Assembly: GCA_002150815.3 (NCBI GenBank)
Contig: NDFF03000121.1
Coordinates: forward strand, 1 to 64,000
Reading direction: 5' to 3'
Length of the DNA: 64,000 nt
DNA from: Grammothele lineata
Taxonomy: Eukaryota > Basidiomycota > Agaricomycetes > Polyporales > Polyporaceae
Each line of letters starts with the position of its first letter. Within the stretch, counting starts at the first letter, position 1. The position numbers and the translations under genes are program-made. Below, piece by piece: positions 28,801 through 40,337 of this stretch. Below the pieces are notes generated by a model. The model was not told where the DNA came from and searched no databases. It worked only from the letters and a program-made list of their open reading frames with translations.

Positions 28801-31800
28801 AGGTGTGTATAGCAAGCTTGTGATTGCCCCTAGCTTGTGTACTAATCCCGACATTAGATCGGCGAGAAAGGTATCAACCTGAGCGGCGGTCAAAAGCAAC
28901 GTGTAAGTTATCCGACGGGATATTTCCAGGACGCTTGCCTGAATAGCCGTTGGATAGGTCAACATTGCGCGTGCACTGTACTTTGATGCCGATGTTGTTA
29001 TCTTCGACGATCCACTCTCTGCAGGTCCGTATGCGCCCATCCGTTCCTCACGAGCATTATTAACGCACAGAATAGTCGATGCGCACGTCGGAAAGGCTTT
29101 GTTCGCCAACGCCATTATTGGCGCCCTTCGGAACCGCGGCAAGACCGTCATCCTCGTCACGCACGCCTTGCACTTCATGTCTCAATGCGACTACATCTAC
29201 ACCATGCAGGTCGGTCGCTCCGTCCATATTCTATACTGCCTCGCGCTGATCACGTCCACGCAGAACGGGCGCATCGAGGAACAGGGAACGTACACTGACC
29301 TCATAGCCAACGGCAAAGAATTCTCCAGGCTCATGCAGGAATTCGGCGGCCAATCAAAGGAAGAGGAGGAAGAGGCAGAGGCCGAAGAGGACATCACAGT
29401 CGCCAACGTGAAGCTCATTACCTCAGACCTTGATGACGCGAAGAACAAGTCCGAGTCCGTGCAGCGCAAGGGAGCCGGTACCGGCAAACTTGAGGGTCGC
29501 CTGATCGTCAAGGAACATCGAACGACGGGCTCCGTCAGTTGGAGAGGTATGTTCGTTCTAACTTTGCCAGCATCGTTCTGGCTAACAGGCGCATTAGTCT
29601 ACGGTGACTACATCAAGGCTGGAAAGGGCTGGATCACTGTCCCCATCCTCATTCTCTTCATGATCCTGATGCAAGCGAGCTCTATCATGAATAACTACAC
29701 CCTTGTCTGGTGGCAAGCGAAGTAGGTTCCTCTTCTATTGGGGGAACATCTCAGTTGTTGACACGTTCGTATCCAGCACGTTCGACAAGCCAAACTCCTT
29801 CTACCAGACGTTGTATGCATGCCTTGGTATCGGCCAATCACTGTTCACTTTCGGCGTGTATGTAACTCTCGTGCATCCCTCGAAAACCGGAGATGCTGAA
29901 TGTCCGTTCCAGTGGCGCTGCTATGGATGAAATGGGTTTCTTCGTCTCGCAGAACTTGCACCACAATGCGATCAAGAACATCTTCTATGCTCCTATGGCG
30001 TTCTTCGACACGACAGTGAGTTGATCGGTGGGACTTTCTTTCAGGTTACTGATGTCCGTCGTAGCCCATGGGTCGAATCTTGAGCGTGTTTGGCAAGGAC
30101 ATCGAGAGTAAGCACGCTGATTGTCGCGGCCTCACGATGCACTGACCAACATTGTCCCAGACATTGACAACCAGCTTCCCGGTAGGTTTCTTCACAAAGT
30201 TCATTAGCGATACGCTGACAGATTGACGACCACTTGTGTAGTATCCATGCGTCTACGTAAGTCCAGATGTCCTACTAATCTCGCCGAGTCCCTGAAAATT
30301 AACCACATTTGATGGCAGTGGTTCTTACCGTCACAAACGTATTTGGAAGTGTCATCATCATCACTGTGGTCGAACATTACTTCAGTGGGTACAACAATTG
30401 CGCCATCCAGCGCTCATTTTGAATAGTCGGTTAACGCGTCACTTCACCATAGTCATCGCGGCTGTTGGCATCGCCCTCCTATACAACTACTTCGCGTCCT
30501 TCTACAAGGCTAGCGCTAGAGAACTCAAGCGTATTGGTGAGCGTCCACCACAAACGTGTATCTTCGCTCGTTCTGACTAGAGACTACAGACAATATGCTT
30601 CGTTCTCTCCTTTACGCCCACTTCGCGGAGTCGCTCTCTGGTTTGCCCACGATCCGCAGCTACGGCGAAGTCAACCGCTTCTTACGTGACAACGAGTATT
30701 TCATCGACCTTGAAGACCGAGCAGCGTTCATCACTATCACCAATCAGAGGTAAGTCCGTATCGTCTTGCAGTGGGGGCCTTGCAGCTGAGCAAGTAATAC
30801 AAGATGGCTGGCGATCCGACTTGACTTCCTCGGTGGCATCATGACTTTTATTGTGAGCACACAATCTTGAATACTCTGCGGTATTGTAGCTCAACGTCTC
30901 GGTCGGCAGGTTGCCATTCTTGCTGTGTCCAACGCTTCAGGCATCAACCCGGCTCAAATCGGTCTCGTTTTGACCTACACGAGTGAGGCAATCTGCTTGA
31001 TTCTATCACAAGCGGTAATTCACATGCTGCACCTTAGCCTCCCTCACTCAATTGTGTAGTGTAGTCACTCGGCAGGTACGCTTTACGATTTTACATTAAT
31101 GACATCATGAAGCTCATTCTCTTCCAGTCCGCAGAAGTCGAGGTATGTAACGATCAATGTGTGAGGTGCATGTGCTAGATCTCAAGGTTCTACTCAGAAC
31201 TACATGAGCTCTGTCGAGCGCAGTAAGTCCTTCTGTGACAAGCTGGCCGGATCCCATCGCTCACCATCAGTCAGTGCTGGAATACAGTCGCTCGGATCGC
31301 CTCCCTCAGGAGCGTCCGCACGAGATCGCAGCTACCAAGCCGTCTCCTGAATGGCCCGCGGAGGGCGCGATCGAGTTCAAAGATGTCGTGATGCGGTACC
31401 GGCCTGGCTTACCTCTTGTACTAAAAGGATTGTCCATGGAAATTCTTGGTGGCGAGAAGATTGGTGTAGTGGGCAGGTACGTTGTGATGTTCAATACGGA
31501 ACCGTTCAGGGTTGGTTATTAACTTAATGATCAGGACCGGCGCCGGGAAGTCCACATTAATGCTGGCTTTATTCCGTATCGTAGAGCTCGTTTCTGGGTC
31601 CATCAAAGTGGACGGGTAAGCATGGTTCTGACAAGCTTAAATATAATCAGCCTGATCATGCGCCCCCAGTGTCGACATTTCTGAGATCGGACTGAAAGAG
31701 CTTCGAAGCAAAATATCCATCATCCCACAAGATGTAGGTGCACCCGTATTCCTCCTCCGCTTTTATACTCATTTGCGTGCATCAGCCTCTGCTCTTCAGC

Positions 31801-32598
31801 GGTACTATCCGCTCGAATCTTGATCCTTTCGACCTCTACGTGAGTCTGCATATTCGCTAGTCGACGACTGGTGTCTGATGCCCTCCACAGACTGATGCCC
31901 AACTATGGGACGCGCTCCACCGCTCTTTCCTCGTCGAGTCTCCCAAGGGCAACATCGGTGGCTCCAGTACGCCAACATCTCGCTTCAATCTCGACAGCGT
32001 GATCGAGAGCGAGGGATCTAACCTCAGCGTGGGCGAACGCAGCTTGCTCAGCCTTGCTCGAGCGCTTGTGAAGGACAGCCAGGTCGTCGGTACGTCCAGT
32101 CTGAATCTTGCGACTTGGTTGAATGCTGATCATTACTACAGTGCTTGATGAAGCGACGTGAGGGCAGCCCAACCATTCTATACGAGTATTAGCTGAGATT
32201 TTCCTACAGGGCATCGGTCGACTTGGAGACGGACGCGAAAATCCAGCACACAATTCAGACCCAGTTCCGCCACAAGACCTTGTTATGCATCGCACGTATG
32301 TAGCTTTGGCTACCTTCCTATACTTCGCAGTTCACCCAAATTATGTCCATAGACCGACTGCGCACCATTATCTCCTACGACCGCATTTTGGTACTCGACG
32401 CGGGCCAGATCGCCGTAAGCTCCGTTCCACGTCCCTTAAGTTGGACGATGACGCACTGAATCTTCATCCGCTATGCAGGAATTCGACACGCCAGAGAACC
32501 TCTTTAGCAACCCCGTTAGCATCTTCCGCGGCATGTGCGAGCGTAGCGGGATCACGATGGAGGAGATCCAGCGGTCGCGTCTCAAGATCCAAGGATGA
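25892..32598 (+). CDS. ABCC-type full ABC transporter (Yor1/MRP-like)
   Basis: Probable plasma-membrane ATP-driven exporter of organic anions or drugs. Forty-two exons sum exactly to 1458 aa (exon list in findings). The order is TMD1-NBD1-TMD2-NBD2 without the extra N-terminal TMD0, as in Yor1. NBD1 has Walker A GSVGSGKSS (about aa 607), signature LSGGQKQR and Walker B VVIFDDPLSAVD. NBD2 has Walker A GRTGAGKST (about aa 1231), signature LSVGERSLL and Walker B VVVLDEATASVD. HAVWTAPIQ and TRQSAEVEN are typical ABCC membrane-domain signatures. The linker after NBD1 is acidic and a Lys/Glu-rich insert precedes it. Four exons are 15 nt or shorter. The substrate is not predictable from sequence. 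Confidence 0.95.
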
Positions 32599-33643
32599 GC
32601 CTTTTGCTGTCGATGAGTCTAGATTGCCGGGGTGTGGTTCGTTGTACACGTCGCATACACGATCACTCATGATAGATGACTACACGTCGCTTAATGTATC
32701 AAGTTAGAATGAAGGTCATGCTACGCCTCTGTGGGGCCAAGTTTGAAACCACCTAAGCGCTTTTCGACAAAATGCTCTGCAACCCTTTCAAAGATTCGAA
32801 CTTTCGAAGGATGCGGCACAAGCTTGCGGCTGACGGGAAGGTTTGCATGTGATGTGTCCATCGCTCTTGACTGTGGTCCGTCACTGGCCTTGTCAGCCCC
32901 ATGCGAGTCTTTGGTGAGTCTCGACTCTCAAGGTGCCGAACAAGGGCTTCCAGTCAGCCGTCTTCCAGCCTCACAACTTGCACATATAATCCCCTCGCTC
33001 ACGTCGTCCTATCCCTTCGATAACTCTCACTCCATCCCCTCTCTCTAGTCTCTTCCCGGGTGGATTCTCCCGGAGTCCCGAGGGGTCGATTCACGGTGAG
33101 CACACGCACACCCTTCTTTCACTCCCGACGCCAATCCTCCCATGCATCACCATATTCACAAGACCGCCCGCATTCCGCTAAGACGTACCGACTGTCCAGG
33201 GCAGACTCTCGATGCCCGAGAGGGGTCAATAGGTATGTAACAGCGGGGCCGAGACGACCGAGCCGTTGTCACTCAAATAGTGTGTAGCGGTCGAATAATG
33301 AAAAGTAATATCCTCACCACGAGGGAAGACGCTCTACTTGTACCATAAATTACACGATAAAGCACGCACGGTACACTTACAACGCCGAGCCCCCCGCTCG
33401 TCCTACGTAACATCGAGAGCGGCGGGCGGGAAGGAAAGGAGACGCCGAGCTGGAGCTTGGCGGTCAGCCTCAAAAACGTCCGAGGGGTAACACGAAACGC
33501 AGTACAATCCAACACCAAAGCAAACCGCACACTTCCTCAACTTAGTTACCTACCAACCAGCCCAGAATGACGCCAACACGCCCGAAGAAGCTTGCGCAAA
33601 GAAGCGCTGAGCCAGACCCGCAAAGAGAGAGGGAAACGGCCGA
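32599..33643. other. Convergent intergenic region
   Basis: About 1 kb between the ABC transporter stop and the BSD2-like stop. No supported gene. Presumably 3' UTRs. Open frames here are short and lack motifs. Confidence 0.45.
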
Positions 33644-35282
33644 CTAGAGCAGCCCCGCGGCCTGGAGGTCCCTCGTCAGCCTCAGCTCCTGCGCGGTCAT
33701 CTGCGCCTCCTCCGCACGGCGCCGTGCGTTCTCGTCCTCCTGTATAGCGCCCCGGCGGTCACGCGGGTCCTCCTCCTCCTCGAGGTCCCCAAAGCCGAAC
33801 GCGAGCTCGATGTTGCGCCGGACCTGCTCGTCGCGAGCGCGCTGCTCGGGCGTGAGCGGCTCCTCGGGCATCGACGCCGCGCGGATGGACGCTTCCCAGC
33901 GCTTGACGCGGTAGAAGCCGACGCAGGACGAGAGAAGCAGGAACCAGCCTGCAAGCTTGCGCGTCAGCATCAGCGCTGCCGGAGAGCGTGCGGACGGGAC
34001 GTACCGAGCGTCATGAGGATGAGCGCGATCCAGTCGCGGGAGGTGATCGCGAGCTGCATGTCGAGGTCCGCGTACGCGGCCGGGTCCGACGCGTTGAAGG
34101 CCTGTCCCGGGGTCTGCGCGGCCCGCGAGGCGTTCCACGCCGCGATCTCCTCCGAGAGCGTCGCCGGCGCAGACGCGGTGGAGGCAGGGTCCTCCGCCTC
34201 GCCACCGCTCCCCGCACCCGCACTGCCGCCACCATAACCCCCGCGCCAGCCGCTGCCGTACTGTACGAGCCCGAACTGGATGAGGGTGATGCCGAGGCCG
34301 GCGCGGGAGCCGAACTTGGCGGCGTGGGTGGTGTGGAGGAGGTAGGTGAGGACGAAGCCGGCGAACTGGAAGAAGTACGAGACGAAGGTGGTCATGATGA
34401 AGGTGAAGACGGAGCCGGAGGGGAGGTCGTCGACGATCATGAACGCGTTCGGGTCGAGCATCGCCGCGGGCGCGTGCACGGTCGTCTCCCAGTACGATGG
34501 GGCGGCGTCCGCCTGCGCCTCGGCGTACGACTGCGCGATGCGGGGGAGAGAGGCATGAGGCTGTCAGCGCCGGGAAGAGGGAACGTAAGGGAGGGATACC
34601 GCCACCCAGCCATCCGGTCAGCCGCGCAAGCCTCCGTGGGGCTGACAGTAGATGGTGATGGGCGGCGGGCGGGGAGAGGGGCGGTACGCACTGGGGGAGT
34701 CTCCTTCTGCACCTCCTCGGGGACAATGTGTACGTTCCCGTCGCCGTCGGTGACAGTCACCGGCCTGGAGGGCTTTGCGGCCACGTTCGCGAACACGCCG
34801 TCGTTCTCCGTTCCGCCTCCTACGACGCGGTGGCCCGGAGCCTCGGACGGCACGCGGACGTAGTGCTGAGGTAGGAGCGCCCCCGCCGCTCTGCGCCAGA
34901 ACGAGCGGCGTGGAGCCGAGGGCACGGTGGGAGCGGCGGGTAGGAGGCCGTTGGAGTTGCCAAAGTCGTTCGGCAGCGCGAGCGCGGAGGGGCCGGGGGG
35001 CGAACCTGGGGGAGGGAAGTCGTAGTCCCGGTCGCGCTCAAAGTCGTACCCGCCGCTCTGCGGCGTGGGGAGCGCGGCCGGGAAGTGGTCGTCGTCGTCG
35101 AGCGCGGGGTGGAGGTGGGAGTCTGAGCGGGGAGGCACGGCCTGGTGATACTGGTGGGTGAGGGGCGTGCGCTCGGACGAGTCCTGGCCCTCGTCGTCGT
35201 CGTCGAAGGCGTCGTCTAGCTCGCGCTGTGCCTCCTCAGGGGCATAGCGGGGGTTGGGGAGGGGAGCGTAGGCGGTGGGCAT
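33644..35282 (-). CDS. BSD2: BSD2/NDFIP-family ubiquitin ligase adaptor
   Basis: Golgi/endosomal membrane adaptor that recruits Rsp5/NEDD4-type ligases, used in yeast to sort metal transporters and misfolded membrane proteins to the vacuole. Exons 34692-35282, 34005-34530 and 33644-33948 give 473 aa. The long N-terminus is acidic and Pro-rich. The PPSY motif (aa 196-199) is formed exactly across intron 1 (PP | SY). Three hydrophobic segments follow: FTFIMTTFVSYFFQFAGFVL, GLGITLIQFGLV, and ILMTLGWFLLLSSCVGF, the last spanning intron 2. The family hallmark TYLLHTTHAAKFGSRAGLG is present. The C-terminal tail is charged (LTPEQRARDEQ). This protein is longer than yeast Bsd2, with a Gly/Ala-rich luminal-type insert between the second and third membrane segments. 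Confidence 0.92.
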
Positions 35283-36799
35283 GGGTCGGAAGAGAGACAG
35301 GGAGGAGAGGAGGGGGCGCAGCGTTGGACGACGACGCTGGCAGACGCTATCAGACGGCGTTCATGGGGGACGACGGATGGCGAGCTCGGCGTCAGGGCAC
35401 CCAAGCCTCTTCTCTCCCCTCCCAGGCGCTCGGCGGCAGTGCTCAAACAAGCCTCCTCGCACTCAACCACCCACAGCAGCATCCAGAGAAATATATATGA
35501 GGCTCGCCTAGGACATACGTATTTTCGCTATCCCAATGCGCACAGTACATACTACGACTCAAAGCCGCCTGTTCATTGAGCTGACTGTACCTCGTCTGGT
35601 CTCCTGAGGCGGGATTTTCACGTGCACACAAGACGCCCGTTATCCTCCCAACTTAGGATGGGTGCGAGAGTCTCCAAACCGGAGCGCGACATGCCTGACG
35701 ACGAGATGAGAAGACAAGGAGCCCGTCGCGGATTCAGCGAGATCGTGAGATCAAACAAAGCTTAAATCATACTCTAGCCACATCGAGGGTCAGAATGCGC
35801 GTCACATCCGGGGCCATGTTGGTTTGGAGGGTCCACCCATGACATGCGGAGTGCCAATCTAGTCCGGAGCCCTACTGCCAGCTGACATTATGATCGTATG
35901 CAGTGGCGTCCGAGACCGAGGCGACGCAGCATTCGGGCCAGCGCCCAGGTGCCTTAGCCCAGGGGCGGTCGGGAGTGTGAACGTTGCAGTTCATTACGAG
36001 TACTTTACGAAGTGGTAGAACTGCTTCAAGCTGCCATATGCTGCTAGCTACGACGAATAGCGAATGAAGAATGTGTAGAAAGAAGGTGCAGATCATCAAT
36101 TTACGTGCCGCCATTTGTGCGAAACTACAGCGAGAACGTGAAAAAAGGGCATCGCTGATCTGGACGTCGGGGCGCGTCGGGATACGGCGGGACGCCCGGC
36201 GCGGCGAGGCACGTCGATCGGCCACCGGGTCCGAGCGAGGACGAGTGCGCGGGAATGGGGGTGCAAGTGCCGCAAAGAGCAGGAGACGAAGGCGGCGATA
36301 AGAGAGAAGGAACGGGCTGGTGCTGCTGGGAGACACAGAACGCGACACACGTTCGATGATGGGATCCGAGGCGGCCCGCTAGGGCGATGAGCGGGCGACG
36401 GAACGGGACGAAGGGAGGAGAAAGCGAGCGACGATCTACAGGACGAGTGCGACGATGGCCACGATACGTCGACGCCCGAGAGCGGCCCACGCAACGCAAA
36501 CGTAAACGAATCTGTCCACGGCTCGGGCCTCCCGATTTGGCAGGCAGGCGGCGGGGAAACGTCGGCCGGGCCGACTGCTCCAATGGGAGGCAAGACGAGG
36601 CTCGCAAACGCCTCGGTCTGTCTCGAAGACGCTCTCCGGAAAGGTGATGTCACATGCATCATCGATGAGCTACAAAGTCACAGCTCTCCTCGCCCAGTCC
36701 ATGTTCTAACCTTACTCTCCTCCCGCTTGGCACCCGGGCTTTCCTCTCCCCGCCCATCCCTCCTCTCTTTCCTCCCACCAGCCACGGCGAGCTAACACC
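35283..36799. promoter_or_regulatory. Divergent intergenic region, BSD2 and TPS1
   Basis: About 1.5 kb between divergent start codons. The 70 bp or so before the TPS1 ATG (about 36715-36785) are strongly pyrimidine-rich, a common layout in fungal promoters. No gene supported. Confidence 0.45.
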
Positions 36800-38961
36800 A
36801 TGTCGCCCGTCGCACTCGAGCCCCAGACCCCCGCCACACCAGACCTCGCCCTCCCTGCGGACGGCGAGCAGAAGCACATCATCGTCGTCTCAAACCGTCT
36901 CCCTATTACCATCAACAAGGATGCTTCAGGCGAGTACCACTTCAAGATGTCTTCCGGCGGCCTCGTCTCCGCCCTCTCTGGCTGCAAAAAGTCCATGTCC
37001 TTCACATGGATTGGCTGGCCTGGCTTCTTCATTCCCGTCAAGGACAGGCCCATCGTCGACCGCCGCCTCAGGGAGGAGTACTCCTGCCAAGCGGTCTACC
37101 TCGACGATGACGTCGCCGACCGCCATTACAACGGCTTTTCCAACTCTATTCTCTGGCCCCTCTTCCACTACCACCCCGGAGAGATGAATTTCGAGGACGA
37201 GAACTGGCTCGCCTACCGCCAGGCCAACATGGCCTTCGCAGAGGCGATCATGACCCAGCTCAAGCCCGGCTCGATGGTCTGGGTCCAGGATTACCATCTC
37301 ATGCTGCTCCCCCTGCTCCTCCGAACTCTCATCGACGGCCCCCAGAACGTCGGAGAGCTCACCGCGAACGAGGTCGACCACATCCTCGACGGCGTCGACT
37401 GCGAGGAAATCTCGCCCCCGAGATACGCCGACATTAAGATTGGTTTCTTCCTGCACACCCCTTTCCCTTCCAGCGAGATCTACAGGTGAGCGCCACGCTC
37501 TTCTTTGCCTTTAGCCGTGCTCTCGACCCTTCTCCGCCATTCCGAGACGTCCGGACGCCCCGTGATTTACCCTGCGCGTCCCATCTTCGCTCCGAATCCC
37601 GACGCTTCTTGGTGCTGCACCTGGTGCTGCCGCGAAGCTGTTCACGTGTCGCCTGTGTGTTCCTGCAGATCCGGAACTTAGCTTACCCTCTCGCAGGATC
37701 CTCCCCGTCCGTCGCGAGATCCTGCTCGGCATCCTCTACTCGGACCTCATCGGCTTCCACACGTACGACTACGCCCGCCATTTCCTCTCCTCATGCACGC
37801 GCATCCTCGGCCTCCCGACGATGCCCAACGGCGTCGAGTTCGAGGGCCGTCTCGCGCACGTTGGCACATTCCCCATCGGCATCGACCCCTCATCCTTCAT
37901 CGACAACCTCCAGAAGGAGTCGGTCCAGAAACGCATTGCCTCGCTCGAGCAACGCTTCTCCGGCTGCAAGGTCATCGTGGGGGTCGACCGCCTCGACTAC
38001 ATCAAGGGCGTTCCGCAGAAGCTGCACGCGCTCGAGCTCTTCCTGACGCAGCACCCGGAGTGGATCGGGAAGATCGTGCTCGCGCAGCTCGCAGTGCCAT
38101 CACGCCAGGACGTAGAAGAGTACCAGAACCTGCGAGCGACCGTGAACGAGCTCGTGGGTCGTATCAATGGGCGGTTCGGCACGGTCGACTTCATGCCGAT
38201 CCACTTTATGCACAAGAGCTTGCCGTTTGACGAGCTCTGCGCGCTGTACGCCGTCAGCGACATTTGCCTCGTCACGAGTACTCGTGACGGTATGAACTTG
38301 GTACGTCCCAGTTGACATCGAAAGAAGGCACACCGTTTGCTGACGATTTGTCACTCCGTAGGTGTCGTATGAGTACATTGCATGCCAACAGCAACGGCAA
38401 GGCGTCATGATCCTCTCCGAGTTCGCGGGCGCCGCCCAGAGCCTGAACGGCTCGATCGTCGTCAACCCTTGGGACTCACAAGAGGTCGCGGACGCGATCT
38501 ACGAGGCTGTCACCATGGATGCGGAAACGCGGGCCGAGAACCACCGGAAGCTCTTCAAGGTGCGCTTTCCCCTCCTCTCTTCCCCCATTCTATAATCTTT
38601 CCTTTCTCCTTCCGAGCCGGAAAAATGCTGACATTTGCACCTCGTTCTCGTCCTGCAGTACGTCAACAAGTACTCCGCAGCGTTCTGGGGTACCTCCTTT
38701 GTCAAAGAGATGACGCGCATCGAACTGCCCGCCGCGTCCTCCGACTCGCCCTCCGCGCCCTCCGACTCGCCCTCCGCGCCCTCCACCGCGCACGCGAACG
38801 GCACGAGCGACGGGGTGGCGCACCCGACGGTCGAGGATCTCAAGGCGGGCATGGCGGAGCTCAAGCTCAAGAAGGAGGACGCGCGAGGGAGCGCGCTCGA
38901 GAACGGGCAGGTGCCGATGACCCCGCCCCAGAACGCGCTCGCGCCGCACAACTCGGCGTGA
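36800..38961 (+). CDS. TPS1: Trehalose-6-phosphate synthase
   Basis: GT20 glycosyltransferase making trehalose-6-phosphate from UDP-glucose and glucose-6-phosphate, for stress protection and glycolytic control. Exons 36800-37485, 37697-38300, 38362-38559 and 38659-38961 give 596 aa. Motifs: VVSNRLPITI near the N-terminus, WIGWPG, VWVQDYHLMLLP, FFLHTPFPSSEIYR, VDRLDYIKGVPQK and TSTRDGMNLVSYEYIACQ. The catalytic domain ends around VNKYSAAFWG. Beyond it is a roughly 90-aa tail containing a SDSPSAP direct repeat, encoded by a 21-bp tandem repeat near 38741-38782, that is absent from compact TPS1 proteins. No C-terminal TPP phosphatase domain is present. The first intron is unusually long for this window (211 nt). 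Confidence 0.96.
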
Positions 38962-39519
38962 GCGGCCCGTCCTCCCAGCGTTGAGAGGAGAGGACCTTCG
39001 TTCCTTCCTACGTACCGCCGACGTCGTCCCGAGTGCCGGGTTCTGGGATAGACAGTGACTCGGGCGAAGGGGAGGGGCGAACGTGCGCAGAGCGGACGTT
39101 GGCCGTACCCGCGCCGACCGCGTGTGGGCGGGCGGGCGGCGCCGCTGCTTTTGGCTTGTATATAGATGGGATTTTTCCGTGGCCGCCGGTGTTGTTATCA
39201 TCCGCATATACGCAGGGTTCGAAGATTGGTTGAACGCAAGCACGATCTGTTTGTATTACTGTAGCACTAATGCGAAGCATATAGGATATTTGGGATGACG
39301 CAGTTCAGCGTTCCGTATTGAGGGCGAGGTAAACAGAATGTGACGCGACTAGTCAGGCTCTGAGGTCTCTCCGCCCCTCGTCTGGTGACGCACACAGCGA
39401 CCAATATCGGTTGTTGACGCTGATATCCGTTATGTTCTATGTTCTCGTCCGATGAACCCTTGCGTTTCTTCTGTCATCAAAGGCACAACGCCGGTTCTCG
39501 AAAGAGGTGTTTACGAAGC

Positions 39520-39655
39520 CACGACGAGAGCTCTATTAACCTAGCCTCGTCGCTACATGCAGTCCTATCTACCATCCTAGAGTCCCGGATGACTTCTTCA
39601 GACATCCGAAGTCACTCGACTCCAGGCGGATGTCCTGGGGTATTTGATTTGCTGG
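39520..39655 (+). repeat. Diverged repeat, copy A (5S-like?)
   Basis: Shares with copy B (40185-40337) the ordered blocks CATGCAG, CCTA, TCCCGG and a nearly identical 3' block CCTGGGGTATTTGATTTGC. By eye the identity is about 70-75% with small indels. Segments such as CAGACATCCGAAGT and GGATG..CCTGGG recall eukaryotic 5S rRNA. Derivation from a 5S or Pol III element is only an inference. Confidence 0.4.
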
Positions 39656-40184
39656 GAACACGCTAGTGCAACACACGGTTGACTGGGTTCTGGGACAGGT
39701 CTATATCAGCGAACACCGTTGGCGGCACGGCTGTGGGCGAGAGACGTACCTCCAGTGGTAATTTATCTCGTGTATATATGTATGCGTTTTTTTTTGGGTG
39801 TTTGAGCTCCTTTTGCGAGATTGAAAAAGGAAAGGACTTTGATTCGCACAAAGCGAGGATAATTAATGCGCCAGTCGCTCGGTCTAACCACGAACACTCA
39901 CGGTTTATAAAAAGAAATACCACGACAGATTTTTTGTTGTTTGTTGATTTTACGGGTGTTTTGGTTTTCTACATGCCACGAGTAAGCAAACAAAACACCT
40001 TCACGGCACGAATGGGGAGGGGTACGTACCTCTTAAGGTGACCCATTTCGTGATGTATTTATTTCATTTCTTCAGGCGGGTGGATAGGTCTGAGTATTTC
40101 GCTCTGTGACTGATAGAGGGGCAAGAGAGTGGGGTTAACTACACGAACTCACCGTTCTTTTTTTGCGTTATTGTAATGTGGGTT

Positions 40185-40337
40185 GTACGACGGCAGCTCG
40201 ACTAGCTTGACCTCGCCGTGTACGCATGCAGCCCTAGATGCCGTCCTCAAATCCCGGGTATCTTCTCTAGGTACCCGGTATTGACCAGAAGAGGGTAGGA
40301 CTGCATGGGTGACCTGGGGTACTTGATTTGCTGGGGT
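40185..40337 (+). repeat. Diverged repeat, copy B (5S-like?)
   Basis: Partner of copy A. It contains CATGGGTGACCTGGGG, close to the conserved ATGGGTGACC segment of many 5S rRNAs, followed by the shared TACTTGATTTGCTGGGG block. It cannot fold as an intact 5S gene by inspection. Confidence 0.4.
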
